NCBI GenBank assembly: GCA_018436595.1
Contig: JAHDLC010000035.1
Location: 1-64,000 of the forward strand
Length of the DNA: 64,000 bases
Direction: 5' to 3'
Source of the DNA: Synergistaceae bacterium
GTDB taxonomy: Bacteria > Synergistota > Synergistia > Synergistales > Aminobacteriaceae
Shown piece by piece: positions 1 to 7,977 of the stretch. A program made the translations under genes and the position numbers. The notes beneath the pieces are model-generated. The model searched no databases and was not told where the DNA came from. It saw nothing but the letters and a program-made list of their open reading frames with translations. Position 1 is the first letter of the stretch. Every line of letters begins with the position of its first letter.

Positions 1-194
1 ACGTGGCCCGGGCGGGAGCGGACATCAGCGAGCAGGTGGAGAACATCAACCGGTCCATGGAGGAGCAGGGGCGGGTGACGGAATCCATCGCGAAGGCGGC
101 CGAAGAGCTTGTGGGGCTGTCGGAGGAGATGCAGAAGTCCGCGTCCCGGTTCAGGGTCGATGCGGAAGAGAAGGGGCTTGCACCGGCGGAGTGA
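1..194 (+). CDS. Methyl-accepting chemotaxis protein, C-terminal fragment
   Basis: The reading frame is open from the window edge and stops at 192-194, so only the last ~63 codons of a larger gene are visible. The residues are a heptad-like, Glu/Ala/Ser-rich helix (EQVENINRSMEEQGRVTES and following) of the kind found at the membrane-distal end of chemoreceptor signalling domains, after the CheA/CheW-contacting tip. The gene directly downstream is cheW, which fits. The ligand-binding half lies outside the window, so the stimulus cannot be inferred. Confidence 0.75.
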   Translation, partial: VARAGADISEQVENINRSMEEQGRVTESIAKAAEELVGLSEEMQKSASRFRVDAEEKGLAPAE

Positions 195-253
195 CCGTTT
201 TTTCCCGGAAACATTCCATCGGCTTATCAGGAGATAAAAAAGGAGGAAAAAAC

Positions 254-718
254 GTGGCGGAACAGCAGCTTGTGGTCTTCGGGCTCGGCAAAGAAGAATT
301 CGGCATCGACATATCCAGGGTGAGGGAGATAGTGCGCCTTCAGAACATCACGGCCATACCCCAGTCCATGGATTTCGTCGAGGGGATAGTGAACCTCAGG
401 GGGCAGATCGTTCCCATCGTGGACCTGTGCAAACGGTTCCGGGTGGGTGACTCCAGCTCCGTTGAAGAGGCTGCAAGGCGCATTATCGTGGTGAACATGG
501 CCGAGCAGAACATCGGTGTCCTGGTGGACGGCGTGTCGGAAATTCTCCGCATCCCGGACGAATCCATCGAGCCCACCCCGCCCATCGTGGCCGGAGGAAT
601 CGCCGCCGACTTCATCCGGGGCGTGGCTAAGGTGGATAACCGGCTCATCATCGTTCTCGACATCGACAAGGTCTTCTCCGTGGAGGAAAAGGCCGTTCTC
701 GCCGAAGCCGTCGAATAG
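254..718 (+). CDS. cheW: CheW chemotaxis coupling protein
   Basis: A 154-residue single-domain CheW that would link chemoreceptors to the kinase CheA in the cytoplasmic array. Typical features are the opening strand QLVVFGLGKEEFGIDI, the REIVR segment, VEGIVNLRGQIVPIVDL in the first beta-barrel, and IGVLVDGVSEILRI in the second. A longer frame begins at 191, but the GTG at 254 is preceded by AAAGGAGG at 239-246 with good spacing and starts at the family's usual N-terminus, so I use it. It follows the chemoreceptor gene by 59 bases and is probably co-transcribed. A strong terminator follows the stop. Confidence 0.93.
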   Translation: MAEQQLVVFGLGKEEFGIDISRVREIVRLQNITAIPQSMDFVEGIVNLRGQIVPIVDLCKRFRVGDSSSVEEAARRIIVVNMAEQNIGVLVDGVSEILRIPDESIEPTPPIVAGGIAADFIRGVAKVDNRLIIVLDIDKVFSVEEKAVLAEAVE

Positions 719-736
719 CGGGACGGAGCAACGCTG

Positions 737-767
737 CGGGGGGCCGGATTTCCGGCCCCCCGTTTTT
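737..767 (+). terminator. Rho-independent terminator of cheW
   Basis: A 12-bp perfect stem (CGGGGGGCCGGA at 737-748 with its complement at 751-762) is followed by TTTTT on the + strand. It lies between convergent genes; on the - strand no T-run follows, so it mainly serves cheW. Confidence 0.85.
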
Positions 768-769
768 GG

Positions 770-1216
770 TCAGTCCTTTTTTTCAGGATAGTAGGCCACG
801 ATGCACAGCGTGGCTTTCCCTTCCCCGGAGTTGTGGAAGGAGTGGGGCCGGTCCGCCCGGTGGCGGAGAGAGTCCCCCGGGGAGAGATAGTATTCTTCCT
901 GCCCCGTTTTCACTGTGATCCACCCTTCGAAGACATGGATGTACTCTATCGTGCCGGGGTCGTGGGAGTCGGAAAAGGAGAAGGCTCCCCGCTCCATTTC
1001 CACGGAAAACAGCTCGAAGGGAACGGATCCGTCGGAGGGAAAAAGAGGGTAGACCCGAAAAAGGCCGTTATCCCCTACCAGGGGGGCTGTTTGATCCCTG
1101 GAGGTGACCGCCGTCACGGCAGGATTGTCCGGACCGGAGGTTCGGAGGACATCCGGAAATTCATGAGACACTCCCATGGCCGAAAACCAGGCGTTCCGTT
1201 CTATTGTGCCGGCCAT
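770..1216 (-). CDS. Cupin-domain protein, probable sensor part of an XRE-cupin type regulator
   Basis: 148 residues. Residues ~65-145 form a cupin_2 barrel: SHDPGTIEYIHVFEG is the first metal-binding box and SPGDSLRHRADRPHSFHN the second. The stretch before it (PLFPSDGSVPFELFSVEMERGAF) is like the linker and barrel entry of HTH-XRE/cupin transcription factors, but the usual N-terminal helix-turn-helix of ~60 residues is absent. An in-frame TGA lies three codons upstream of the ATG, and the space to the next gene (~235 bases) shows no HTH in another frame. It is therefore a stand-alone cupin or a truncated regulator. It is divergent from the KDPG aldolase gene. Confidence 0.7.
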   Translation of the reverse strand: MAGTIERNAWFSAMGVSHEFPDVLRTSGPDNPAVTAVTSRDQTAPLVGDNGLFRVYPLFPSDGSVPFELFSVEMERGAFSFSDSHDPGTIEYIHVFEGWITVKTGQEEYYLSPGDSLRHRADRPHSFHNSGEGKATLCIVAYYPEKKD

Positions 1217-1349
1217 TGCTTCTCACCCCCGGAGAAGATGGGTCACGAATACTCTTCCCTGCAGTCCTCCAAAGCCGAAGTCTTGTCTGTTCGGTTCTTT
1301 CGGAAACACTCTATCACTCCGGGGAATAACGGTCAACGGAGGCTTTTTA

Positions 1350-1368
1350 CCCGAAACATCGTTTTATT
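1350..1368. promoter_or_regulatory. KdgR/IclR-like operator candidate
   Basis: Read on the - strand the site is AATAAAACGATGTTTCGGG. It matches the recalled enterobacterial KdgR consensus AATRAAAYRNYRTTTYATT at 16 of 19 positions. It sits 15 bases upstream of the -35 box of the KDPG aldolase promoter. No KdgR gene is in the window, so the assignment rests on sequence likeness and on the adjacent 2-keto-3-deoxygluconate pathway. Confidence 0.35.
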
Positions 1369-1383
1369 CAGTGAAAAACCCTC

Positions 1384-1413
1384 TTGACGGGAGGAAGCCC
1401 TATTGTCTATTCT
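1384..1413 (+). promoter_or_regulatory. Sigma-70-type promoter for KDPG aldolase gene
   Basis: TTGACG at 1384-1389 and TATTCT at 1408-1413, spaced 18 bases. It is followed by AAAGGAG and the ATG at 1453. Confidence 0.5.
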
Positions 1414-1452
1414 TGGTGCGGATTTCCATTACGGAAAGGAGACAGGCATTTC

Positions 1453-2412
1453 ATGAACGACATACTGCAGCGCATCGGCGAGCTGGGCATTGTCCCGGTC
1501 GTGAAGCTCGAAAGGGCGGAGGACGCCGTTCCCCTGGGCAGGGCTCTCCTGGAGGGAGACCTCCCCATTGCGGAGGTGACCTTCCGCACCGACGCCGCCG
1601 AAGAGTCCATCAGGACTCTTTCGAAGGAGCTTCCGGAGCTCCTGGTGGGCGCGGGAACGGTCCTGACGAAGGAACAGGTCAGGCGGGCGGTGGACGCGGG
1701 AGCGAAATTCATCGTCACCCCCGGGTTCAATCCCTCCGTTGTGGACTACTGCGTGGAGAACCATATCCCCATCACCCCGGGGATCAACAGCCCTTCCCAG
1801 ATCGAAATGGCCCTCGAGCGGGGGCTCAATGTGGTGAAATTCTTTCCCGCCGAACAGTCCGGCGGACTTCCCATGCTCAAGGCCATGAGCGCTCCCTACG
1901 GTTCGGTGAAGTTCATCCCCACCGGGGGCGTCGACACGAAGAATATGCTTTCCTACCTTGCCTTCAACAAGATCCTCGCGGTGGGCGGAAGCTGGATGGT
2001 GAAGCCGGAAATGGTGGCGGCGGGCCAGTTCGACGAGATCGCCCGGATTACCCGGGAGGCGGTCTATACCATGCACGGCTTCGAGCTCGCCCATCTCGGA
2101 GTGAACTGTTCTGACGGGCAGGAAGCGGCGGACGGCGCCGAGAAGATCGCTTCCCTCCTTGGCATGGCAGTCAAGGACGGCAACAGCTCCATCTTCGCCG
2201 GAAAGGCCTTCGAGTTCATGAAGTCGCCCTACCTCGGCGAGAAGGGGCACGTGGCCATTTCCTGCAACGACGTGGGCCGGGCCCTCGCCTTCCTGAAATC
2301 CAAGGGCATCGGCTCCCTTCCCGAGACGGAGAGGAAGAAGGACGGAAGGACAGCGGCAATCTACCTGGACCTGCTCGTAGGCGGGTTCATCTTCCACCTG
2401 CTGCAGAAGTAG
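1453..2412 (+). CDS. eda: KDPG/KHG aldolase fused to a C-terminal VOC-like domain
   Basis: 319 residues. Residues 1-~212 form a class I KDPG aldolase barrel, which splits 2-keto-3-deoxy-6-phosphogluconate into pyruvate and glyceraldehyde-3-phosphate. Visible active-site elements are E41 and R45 (EVTFRT), GAGTVL, and the Schiff-base lysine K129 in VVKFFPAEQSGG, with the phosphate loop PTGGV after it. Typical Eda proteins end near residue 213. Here ~105 residues follow, and KGHVAISCNDVGRALAFLKS plus the final strands resemble half of a glyoxalase/VOC module. The start at 1453 has AAAGGAG upstream; an earlier in-frame ATG at 1384 falls on the promoter. KDG kinase is encoded convergently next door, which completes the lower Entner-Doudoroff route. 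Confidence 0.9.
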   Translation: MNDILQRIGELGIVPVVKLERAEDAVPLGRALLEGDLPIAEVTFRTDAAEESIRTLSKELPELLVGAGTVLTKEQVRRAVDAGAKFIVTPGFNPSVVDYCVENHIPITPGINSPSQIEMALERGLNVVKFFPAEQSGGLPMLKAMSAPYGSVKFIPTGGVDTKNMLSYLAFNKILAVGGSWMVKPEMVAAGQFDEIARITREAVYTMHGFELAHLGVNCSDGQEAADGAEKIASLLGMAVKDGNSSIFAGKAFEFMKSPYLGEKGHVAISCNDVGRALAFLKSKGIGSLPETERKKDGRTAAIYLDLLVGGFIFHLLQK

Positions 2413-2430
2413 ATTCCTGAGGAAACGGAA

Positions 2431-2459
2431 CGGGGGAGGCCCTTCAAGGGCCTCCCCCG
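2431..2459. terminator. Bidirectional hairpin between eda and kdgK
   Basis: CGGGGGAGGCCCTT (2431-2444) and its complement (2446-2459) form a GC-rich stem between two convergent stop codons. T-runs are poor on both sides, so it may end transcripts weakly in both directions. Confidence 0.6.
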
Positions 2460-2489
2460 CTGTTCATTCCGTACCCGGTCTCTTATTCT

Positions 2490-3521
2490 TTACCTCTGGA
2501 CCCTTCCGGAGGCGTCGCCCCCCGCCAGGTTGAGCACGTCCTCCCTGGAGACCCTGTTGAAGTCGCCGTAGATGGTGTGCTTGAGGGCCGAAGCCGCCAC
2601 GGCGAACTCCAGGGCCTCCTGGGGTGTCTTCAGGTTGTTCAGTCCCCAGATGAGCCCCGAGCCGAAGGAGTCGCCGCCGCCGATGCGGTCCACGATATCC
2701 CGGATCTCGTATTTCTTGCTGGCGAAGAAATTCCCCTTGTTGTCAGCCAGGACGGCGGACCAGCCGTTCCAGTCGGCGCTCACGCTTTCCCGGAGACTCA
2801 CGGCGAGGTACTTCATGTTGGGGTAGGATGCCATGACCTTCTCCGCGAGAACCCTGTACTTGGACACGTCAAGCTCGCCGGAGGTGACGTCCACGTCGAT
2901 CTCGATGCCGAGGCACTTCTGGCAGTCCTCCTCGTTGGCGATGGTGACGTCCACGTATTTGGCGAACTCGGTCATGACTTCCTTGGCCGTCTTGCCCCAC
3001 TTCCAGAGCTTCTTGCGGTAGTTGAGGTCGCAGGAGACAGTGATGCCCTTCGCCTTGCAGGCCTTCACGGCTTCGAGAGCCACGGCGGCCGTGCCCTCCG
3101 CCAGGGAGGGGGTGATGCCGGTGGTGTGAAACCAGGTGGCCCCGTCCAGGATCCTGTCCCAGTCGAAGTCGCCGGGCTTCACTTCGGCGATGGAGGATCC
3201 CGCGCGGTCGTAGACCACCTTCGAGGGGCGCATGGATGAACCCGTCTCGGTGAAATAGATGCCGAGGCGGTCTCCCTTGCGGGCGATGAAGCTGGTGTCG
3301 ATGCCGAAGGAGCGCATTTCCTTCACCATGGCATCGCCCACGGGGTTCGAGGGGGCGGCGGTGACGTAGGAGACCTTCTCGCCGTAGTTGGCCAGGGAGA
3401 CGGCCACGTTGGCCTCGGCGCCGCCGAAGGTGGCCACCAGGCTGCTGGTCTGGAAGAGGACTTCGTGATCGGGGGGAGTGAGCCGAAGCATGATCTCTCC
3501 GAATGTGACAAAGCGGGACAT
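2490..3521 (-). CDS. kdgK: 2-keto-3-deoxygluconate kinase, PfkB family
   Basis: 343 residues. It would phosphorylate 2-keto-3-deoxygluconate with ATP to KDPG, the substrate of the neighbouring aldolase. The PfkB N-terminal signature is [16 protein letters not shown] (sugar binding), and the C-terminal signature is [16 protein letters not shown] with the catalytic Asp in GGGDSF. An upstream in-frame ATG at 3542 exists, but CAAGGAGG lies just 5' of the ATG at 3521, so the shorter start is preferred. Fructokinase-like sugar kinases share this fold; the KDG assignment rests on overall likeness and on eda beside it. Confidence 0.88.
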   Translation of the reverse strand: MSRFVTFGEIMLRLTPPDHEVLFQTSSLVATFGGAEANVAVSLANYGEKVSYVTAAPSNPVGDAMVKEMRSFGIDTSFIARKGDRLGIYFTETGSSMRPSKVVYDRAGSSIAEVKPGDFDWDRILDGATWFHTTGITPSLAEGTAAVALEAVKACKAKGITVSCDLNYRKKLWKWGKTAKEVMTEFAKYVDVTIANEEDCQKCLGIEIDVDVTSGELDVSKYRVLAEKVMASYPNMKYLAVSLRESVSADWNGWSAVLADNKGNFFASKKYEIRDIVDRIGGGDSFGSGLIWGLNNLKTPQEALEFAVAASALKHTIYGDFNRVSREDVLNLAGGDASGRVQR

Positions 3522-3537
3522 TGTATCGACCTCCTTG

Positions 3538-3550
3538 AACAATAATTGTT
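3538..3550. repeat. 13-bp perfect palindrome in the kdgK leader
   Basis: AACAATAATTGTT lies between the promoter and ribosome site of kdgK. It could be a small operator half-site; no matching copy was found near eda. Confidence 0.3.
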
Positions 3551-3589
3551 TCGTTTGTTAAAACGCCGGTTCTGTGAGTGGATCAAAAT

Positions 3590-3618
3590 ACACTATCGCC
3601 TTTTCGGTTCTTTGTCAA
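3590..3618 (-). promoter_or_regulatory. Promoter of kdgK
   Basis: On the - strand TTGACA (3613-3618), a 17-base spacer and TAGTGT (3590-3595). The 5' leader is about 60 bases. Confidence 0.6.
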
Positions 3619-3646
3619 TAAAGAAAAGGGCCCCGCGGGGCCCTTT
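3616..3646 (-). terminator. Terminator of the MOSC-FdhD gene
   Basis: A 10-bp perfect stem AAAGGGCCCC (3625-3634 with 3637-3646) is followed on the - strand by TTCTTTATT. It begins two bases after the MOSC-FdhD stop codon and runs into the kdgK -35 box. Confidence 0.75.
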
Positions 3647-3647
3647 C

Positions 3648-4883
3648 TCAGGCGTCCGGCATCACTCTGTCGGGCCGGGTGTAGACGTTCATCCTCCCGT
3701 TCCGGATGAACCCCGCGAGGGTGACTCCTCCCCGTTCCGCCGCTTCCGCACCCTCCGCGATGGCTGCGGAGATGCTGCCGAGGAACGGTATTCCCGCTCC
3801 CACGGCCTTGTGCACCATGTCCTCGGGAAGGCGCCCCGAGACCACCAGGGCCGTTTCCCCTAGGGGAACGGCATGGAGCACCGCCCACCCCACCGCCTTG
3901 TCCACGGCGTTGTGCCGCCCGATATCCTCGGTGAGGAAGAGCCGCCTTCCCGTCCGGTGGATGAGGGCCGCCGCGTGGGTGCCTCCCGTGGCCCTGAAGA
4001 CGGGAGCCTCCCCGAGCCAGTCCGCCCCGTCCTGCAGGGCGGAGGCCGGGATGGACCAGTTTCCGGATTCTACGGGGCCGAGTGCCGGGCCCGCGTCTTT
4101 CTCCAGGAGGGCCGAGGCTGAGGACGAAAGAATCCGCTGCAGCAGCGGAAGTCCGGCGGTCATCTTCTTCCGGGCGACCCGGACCTCCCCCGGGAGGATT
4201 TCAAGGCTGGCGATGTCCTCACGGCCGTCGATGAGCCTCCGGCACTTCAGGTGCCCCACCGCCCAGTACCGCTCTTCTCCGGGGGTACACACGGCGGTTA
4301 CCTGTTCCTCTCCGTCGAGCACCAGTGTGACCCTGGCTTCCCGGAGCATGCTGTCCGTCACCGTTTCCCCCTTCCCGCCGGCGATGCGGGTGATCTCCCG
4401 GAGGACGAGGCGTTCGGGCAGTTCCTCGGGAACGAATTCCACGGCGTCTCCCACCCTGACCGGCCCCTCGGTGAGGACTTCGCAGAAGATGCCCAGCCTG
4501 GGCATGATGCAGTCGCCGGCGGCCTCGTAGATGGCGCACCGGGAGTGGCACTCCTTCCCGATCTGGGTCACCCTGAGGAGGGCCGTCCCGATCCTGAGAA
4601 GGTCGCCGAGAACCAGGGCCTTGAGGTCGATGCCTTCCGTGACAATGTTTTCGGCGAAGGCGCCGTGGAAGAGGGTGGGGATGGACCGCTTCATGACCTC
4701 GATGTCCGCCTCGTCCAGCAGGCTCACCTGCCGGTGGGCGAAGCCGAAGTGGCCGTCCCCTTCGAGTCCCTTTCCGGGAACAAGCCGTCCCTCACCCCGG
4801 TCTTTTTTCTGCACTCCCTTTGCAGGGGCCGTGCAGACGGCCCTGATGACTCCCCGGAGGGCGGGGGCGCTAGAAGAGGGCAT
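3648..4883 (-). CDS. MOSC domain-FdhD fusion protein (molybdenum cofactor sulfur handling)
   Basis: 411 residues with two modules. Residues ~8-150 are a MOSC domain (GKGLEGDGHFGFAHRQVSLL, then TQIGKECHSRCAIYEAAGDC and IMPRLGIFCEV), a fold tied to molybdopterin sulfur transfer. Residues ~155-405 resemble FdhD, the sulfurtransferase that sulfurates the Mo-bisMGD cofactor of formate dehydrogenase: FRATGGTHAAAL, LTEDIGRHNAVDKAVG, VSGRLPEDMVHKAVGAGIPF, GFIRNGRMNVY. The redox CxxC loop expected of E. coli FdhD between these blocks is not visible; the stretch VARKKMTAGLPLLQRI has no cysteine. The start overlaps the upstream M20 gene by 14 bases with GGAGAGG as ribosome site, implying translational coupling. 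No formate dehydrogenase is in the window. Confidence 0.82.
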   Translation of the reverse strand: MPSSSAPALRGVIRAVCTAPAKGVQKKDRGEGRLVPGKGLEGDGHFGFAHRQVSLLDEADIEVMKRSIPTLFHGAFAENIVTEGIDLKALVLGDLLRIGTALLRVTQIGKECHSRCAIYEAAGDCIMPRLGIFCEVLTEGPVRVGDAVEFVPEELPERLVLREITRIAGGKGETVTDSMLREARVTLVLDGEEQVTAVCTPGEERYWAVGHLKCRRLIDGREDIASLEILPGEVRVARKKMTAGLPLLQRILSSSASALLEKDAGPALGPVESGNWSIPASALQDGADWLGEAPVFRATGGTHAAALIHRTGRRLFLTEDIGRHNAVDKAVGWAVLHAVPLGETALVVSGRLPEDMVHKAVGAGIPFLGSISAAIAEGAEAAERGGVTLAGFIRNGRMNVYTRPDRVMPDA

Positions 4884-6000
4884 GCGGAATCCTCTCCAGG
4901 ATGCCCATAAGGAGGGCGAAACGGGAGGAAATCTCCCCGATCTCCACGTATTCCGTCACGGCGTGGGATCCGCCCCCCACGGGGCCGAGGCCGTCCACCG
5001 TGGGGACGTCCAGGGCGGCGGTGAAATTGCCGTCCGAGCCGCCGCCGGTGCCCTGCCAGCGAACCTCCACCCCGGCCTCGCGGCCTGCCTCTTCCACCAG
5101 GGCGCAGAGTTTCATGGTCTTCGGCGACGGGTTCATGGGAGGCCGGGTGAGGAAGAAGTCGGCTTCCACGTTGATGCCGGGCGTGGCGGGGTGTGCCTTC
5201 AGCTCGGCGATTTTCGCCTCGATGCGGTTCTTTTCCTCCGGGATCTTGATCCGGACGTCCACGGTCATGGTGGCTTTTTCGGGCACCACGTTGGGGGTCG
5301 TGCCGCCGGAGACCACGCCGGCGTTGAGGGTGGTGCCCTTCCCGAAATCGGTGAGGCCGTGGAGGCCGATAATCCAGTGGGCCATCTCGTTCACGGCGCT
5401 CACGCCCTTTTCCGGTTCCACTCCCGCGTGGGCGGCCTTGCCGTGGAAGGTGACGTCAATCCGGCCAAGGCCTTTCCGTTCGTTCATCAGGTTTCCGTTG
5501 GGCCGGGCGGGCTCCAGGATCACCGCCGTGCGGCTTTCGCGGGCCAGTTCTTCGATCCAGGGGCGGGCCCTGCGGGAACCGATCTCCTCCTCGCTGTTGT
5601 AGACGATGCAGAAGGAGCCGGGGGCTCCTTCCTCCGTGATGGCCCGGGCGGCGTAAAGGCCGAAGAGAAGCCCCCCCTTCATGTCGTTCACGCCGGGGCC
5701 GTAGGCCCGTTTTTCATCCCGGGCAAAGGGCCGCTCCGCCACGGTTCCCTTGGGAAAAACCGTGTCGAGGTGCCCGAGGAGAAGGGAATCGTAGGGGGCT
5801 TCGCCGTTGGTTATTTTGAGACTGGGACCCACCGCGGGGCCGAAATCCTTCTTCTCCACCTTCCAGCCGATGCCGGCGAAGGCTTTTTCAAAGAACGAGG
5901 CCACCTCGGCCACGCCTTCGGTGTCTTTGGACTGGCTGTCGATGTTCACCAGGTACTCGAGGTCTTTCAGAAACTGGTCGAGGTTGAACGAAATCTTCAT
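4870..6000 (-). CDS. M20 family metallopeptidase, carboxypeptidase G2-like
   Basis: 376 residues. Zinc-peptidase motifs are in order: LLLGHLDTVFPKG (His-x-Asp), AYGPGVNDMKGGLL (bridging Asp), YNSEEEIGS (catalytic Glu pair), AVILEPAR, and a C-terminal GGGSHAVTEYVE (last His). The dimerisation insert KGLGRIDVTFHGKAAHAG is present. The layout fits glutamate carboxypeptidase/ArgE-type enzymes that remove C-terminal Glu or deacylate amino acids; the substrate is not decidable. The frame extends upstream across zupT, but AAAGGAGG precedes the ATG at 6000 and the start residues match the family. No signal peptide, so cytoplasmic. Confidence 0.88.
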   Translation of the reverse strand: MKISFNLDQFLKDLEYLVNIDSQSKDTEGVAEVASFFEKAFAGIGWKVEKKDFGPAVGPSLKITNGEAPYDSLLLGHLDTVFPKGTVAERPFARDEKRAYGPGVNDMKGGLLFGLYAARAITEEGAPGSFCIVYNSEEEIGSRRARPWIEELARESRTAVILEPARPNGNLMNERKGLGRIDVTFHGKAAHAGVEPEKGVSAVNEMAHWIIGLHGLTDFGKGTTLNAGVVSGGTTPNVVPEKATMTVDVRIKIPEEKNRIEAKIAELKAHPATPGINVEADFFLTRPPMNPSPKTMKLCALVEEAGREAGVEVRWQGTGGGSDGNFTAALDVPTVDGLGPVGGGSHAVTEYVEIGEISSRFALLMGILERIPHALF

Positions 6001-6020
6001 TGGACTGTTTCCTCCTTTGG

Positions 6021-6836
6021 TCAGATAAAAAGCAGCAGGCTTACGGCCATGATCATCATGCCCACAATGAGCCCGTAGATGGAAACATGGTGTTCCCCGT
6101 ATTTCCGCGCCGAGGGAAGGAGCTGGTCCACGGAGATGAAGACCATGATCCCCGCCACGGCGGCGAAGATGAGGCCGAAAAGGGTATCGCTCAGGAAGGG
6201 CATGAGGACGAGATAGGCAAGCAGCGCCCCCACCGGTTCCGCCAGGCCGGAGAGGAAGGAGAGCCGGAAGGCCTTCCTTCTGCTCCCCGTGGCGTAATAG
6301 ATCGGCACGGAGACGGCGATTCCCTCGGGGATGTTGTGGACGGCAATGGCCGCCGCGATGGGAACGCCGAGTCGGGGCTCCTGGATGGCGGCCATGAAGG
6401 TGGCGATTCCCTCGGGGAAGTTGTGGATCGCGATGGCGAGGGCCGTGAGAATACCCATGCGCATGAGGGCGTTCTCCTGCCCCTTCTGTCCAGCCGCACC
6501 GCGCATTTCCTCCACCCTGTGCATCTCGTGGGGATTTTCGTGGGACGGGACGAACTTGTCGATGAGCATCACGGCGAACATGCCGGTGAAGAAGGCGATC
6601 ACGGTGACCCATGCGCCCTTCACATCTCCAAGGTCTGCCTGGAGGGCTTCCCGGGCCTTGAAGTAGATTTCCACCATGGAGACGTACATCATGACCCCTG
6701 CCGAGAGACCGAGGGAGAAGGCGAGGAAGCGGGTGTTGGTCTTCTTCGTGAAGAAGGCCAGGGCGCTTCCCACCCCCGTGGACAGCCCCGCGAAGAGGGT
6801 CAGTCCGAAAGCGAACAGAATGTTTTCCATTTCCAT
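6021..6836 (-). CDS. zupT: ZIP family divalent metal transporter, ZupT/GufA-like
   Basis: ~271 residues with about eight membrane helices. The paired ZIP metal sites are clear: ALAIAIHNFPEGIATFMA and AIAIAVHNIPEGIAVSVP, each with HNxPEG, followed by LSGLAEPVGALLAYLV. Such proteins import Zn(II), Fe(II) or Mn(II). Three close ATGs (6839, 6836, 6830) follow AGGAGG; 6836 has the best spacing. It is 20 bases from the downstream M20 gene and 71 bases after a ZnuA-like gene, so a metal-uptake operon with a zinc peptidase is plausible. Confidence 0.88.
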   Translation of the reverse strand: MEMENILFAFGLTLFAGLSTGVGSALAFFTKKTNTRFLAFSLGLSAGVMMYVSMVEIYFKAREALQADLGDVKGAWVTVIAFFTGMFAVMLIDKFVPSHENPHEMHRVEEMRGAAGQKGQENALMRMGILTALAIAIHNFPEGIATFMAAIQEPRLGVPIAAAIAVHNIPEGIAVSVPIYYATGSRRKAFRLSFLSGLAEPVGALLAYLVLMPFLSDTLFGLIFAAVAGIMVFISVDQLLPSARKYGEHHVSIYGLIVGMMIMAVSLLLFI

Positions 6837-6907
6837 CATAATCCTCCTGAAATGTGCGGTTCGACAGAAAACACCATACCGAAAGGAAGCTCCGGGGTCA
6901 AGACGAA

Positions 6908-7789
6908 CTACCGCGCCGCCTCGGCGATGGCCCGGGCAACTGTCCTGAGGTTTTCCTCCCATTCCTCCGACAGGGGGTTTACCGCCTCCACCGCCGCGCC
7001 GATGCTCCGGGCGATGATTTCCGCGCTTCTTCCCGAGAACTGGGGCGAGACGAAGACCACCTTCACTCCCCGCCGCTTCGCCTCAGTGATCACCGCGGCC
7101 ATATCGGCAGCCTTCGGCTCCTTTCCGTCAACCTCTATGGCCACCTCTTCCAGGCCGTACTCCCTGGCAAGGTACCCCCAGGCCGGGTGAAAGACAAGAA
7201 AGGCCGCCCCTTCTCTGCCCCGGAAGAGCTCCCGGAACTCCCCGTCCAGGGCGTCAAGCCGTTTCAGGAAATTTCCGAGATTGCGGCCGAAGTATTCCGC
7301 TCCCTCCGGGTCCAGTTCCGCCAGGGCGGTGCAGGTGTTTTCCGCTATTGTCCGGGCCTCCCTGATTCCGTTCCACACGTGGGGATCGTTTCCGCCGTGA
7401 TTGTGGGCATGGCCGTGTTCATGGGTATGGCCATGATGCTCTTCATCCTTTCCCCTGATTTTCTCAATTCCCAGGTCCGCCGGAAAGATCCTGAGGGACG
7501 GGTTGAGCTGTCTGACCCTCGGCAGGAGGGATTCCTCGAAGGGCAGGCCGATGGACAGGTACCCGTCAGCCCGGGAGAGGGCGGCCATCTGGGCCGGAAG
7601 GGGCTCGAAGGTGTGGGGATCCCGGTTTTTTTCCACGAGAACGGATATTTCGACCCGTTCCCCGCCGACCTGTTCAGCAAAGAATTTCTGGGGAAGCACG
7701 GAGACGAACACGGTTGTTTTCGCCGTCGCCGGAAACGCTCCGGCAAGAATGGCCAGGGCCGCGAGTACGGCCTGCAGCTTTTTTTTCAT
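6908..7789 (-). CDS. znuA: ZnuA-like zinc-binding lipoprotein/periplasmic protein
   Basis: 293 residues with an N-terminal signal peptide (MKKKLQAVLAALAILAGAFP, then cleavage near TAKTT). It belongs to the cluster A-I solute-binding family: TVFVSVLPQKFFAEQVGG at the start, DPHTFEP with the first His ligand, and a His/Glu-rich loop EEHHGHTHEHGHAHNHGG at ~120-137 typical of zinc chaperone loops. Further on are DPHVWNG, FLVFHPAWGYLA with a second His ligand, and KVVFVSPQFSGRSAE. The ABC permease and ATPase normally adjacent are absent here; a znuC-znuB pair lies 28 kb away in this window. Ribosome site GGGGAGG at the ATG. Confidence 0.88.
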   Translation of the reverse strand: MKKKLQAVLAALAILAGAFPATAKTTVFVSVLPQKFFAEQVGGERVEISVLVEKNRDPHTFEPLPAQMAALSRADGYLSIGLPFEESLLPRVRQLNPSLRIFPADLGIEKIRGKDEEHHGHTHEHGHAHNHGGNDPHVWNGIREARTIAENTCTALAELDPEGAEYFGRNLGNFLKRLDALDGEFRELFRGREGAAFLVFHPAWGYLAREYGLEEVAIEVDGKEPKAADMAAVITEAKRRGVKVVFVSPQFSGRSAEIIARSIGAAVEAVNPLSEEWEENLRTVARAIAEAAR

Positions 7790-7908
7790 GATGACCTCCC
7801 CGGAACGGCACGCTGGCCGTTTCCTTTCTCCCCTTCCGGGGAGTGAGAATAGTATAACCTCAGGAAGCGGAAAAACGGAAGGTGTCCGGAAGGGGCTCTC
7901 AGGGCAGG

Positions 7909-7943
7909 AAAAAAGCGGGGAGACCCGCTGAAGAGTCCCCCCG
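7909..7943 (-). terminator. Terminator of the first TRAP operon
   Basis: On the - strand an imperfect GCGGGG-CCCCGC based stem is followed by TTTTTT (A-run at 7909-7914). It lies about 35 bases after the dctM stop. Confidence 0.7.
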
Positions 7944-7977
7944 CAATTCCGAACAGCGCCGCGCCTGTTCCGTCCGT

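Noticed and set aside
1217-1450. Frame-shifted helix-turn-helix upstream of the cupin gene
   Set aside because: All - strand frames there are short and show no HTH pattern; the space holds the eda promoter.
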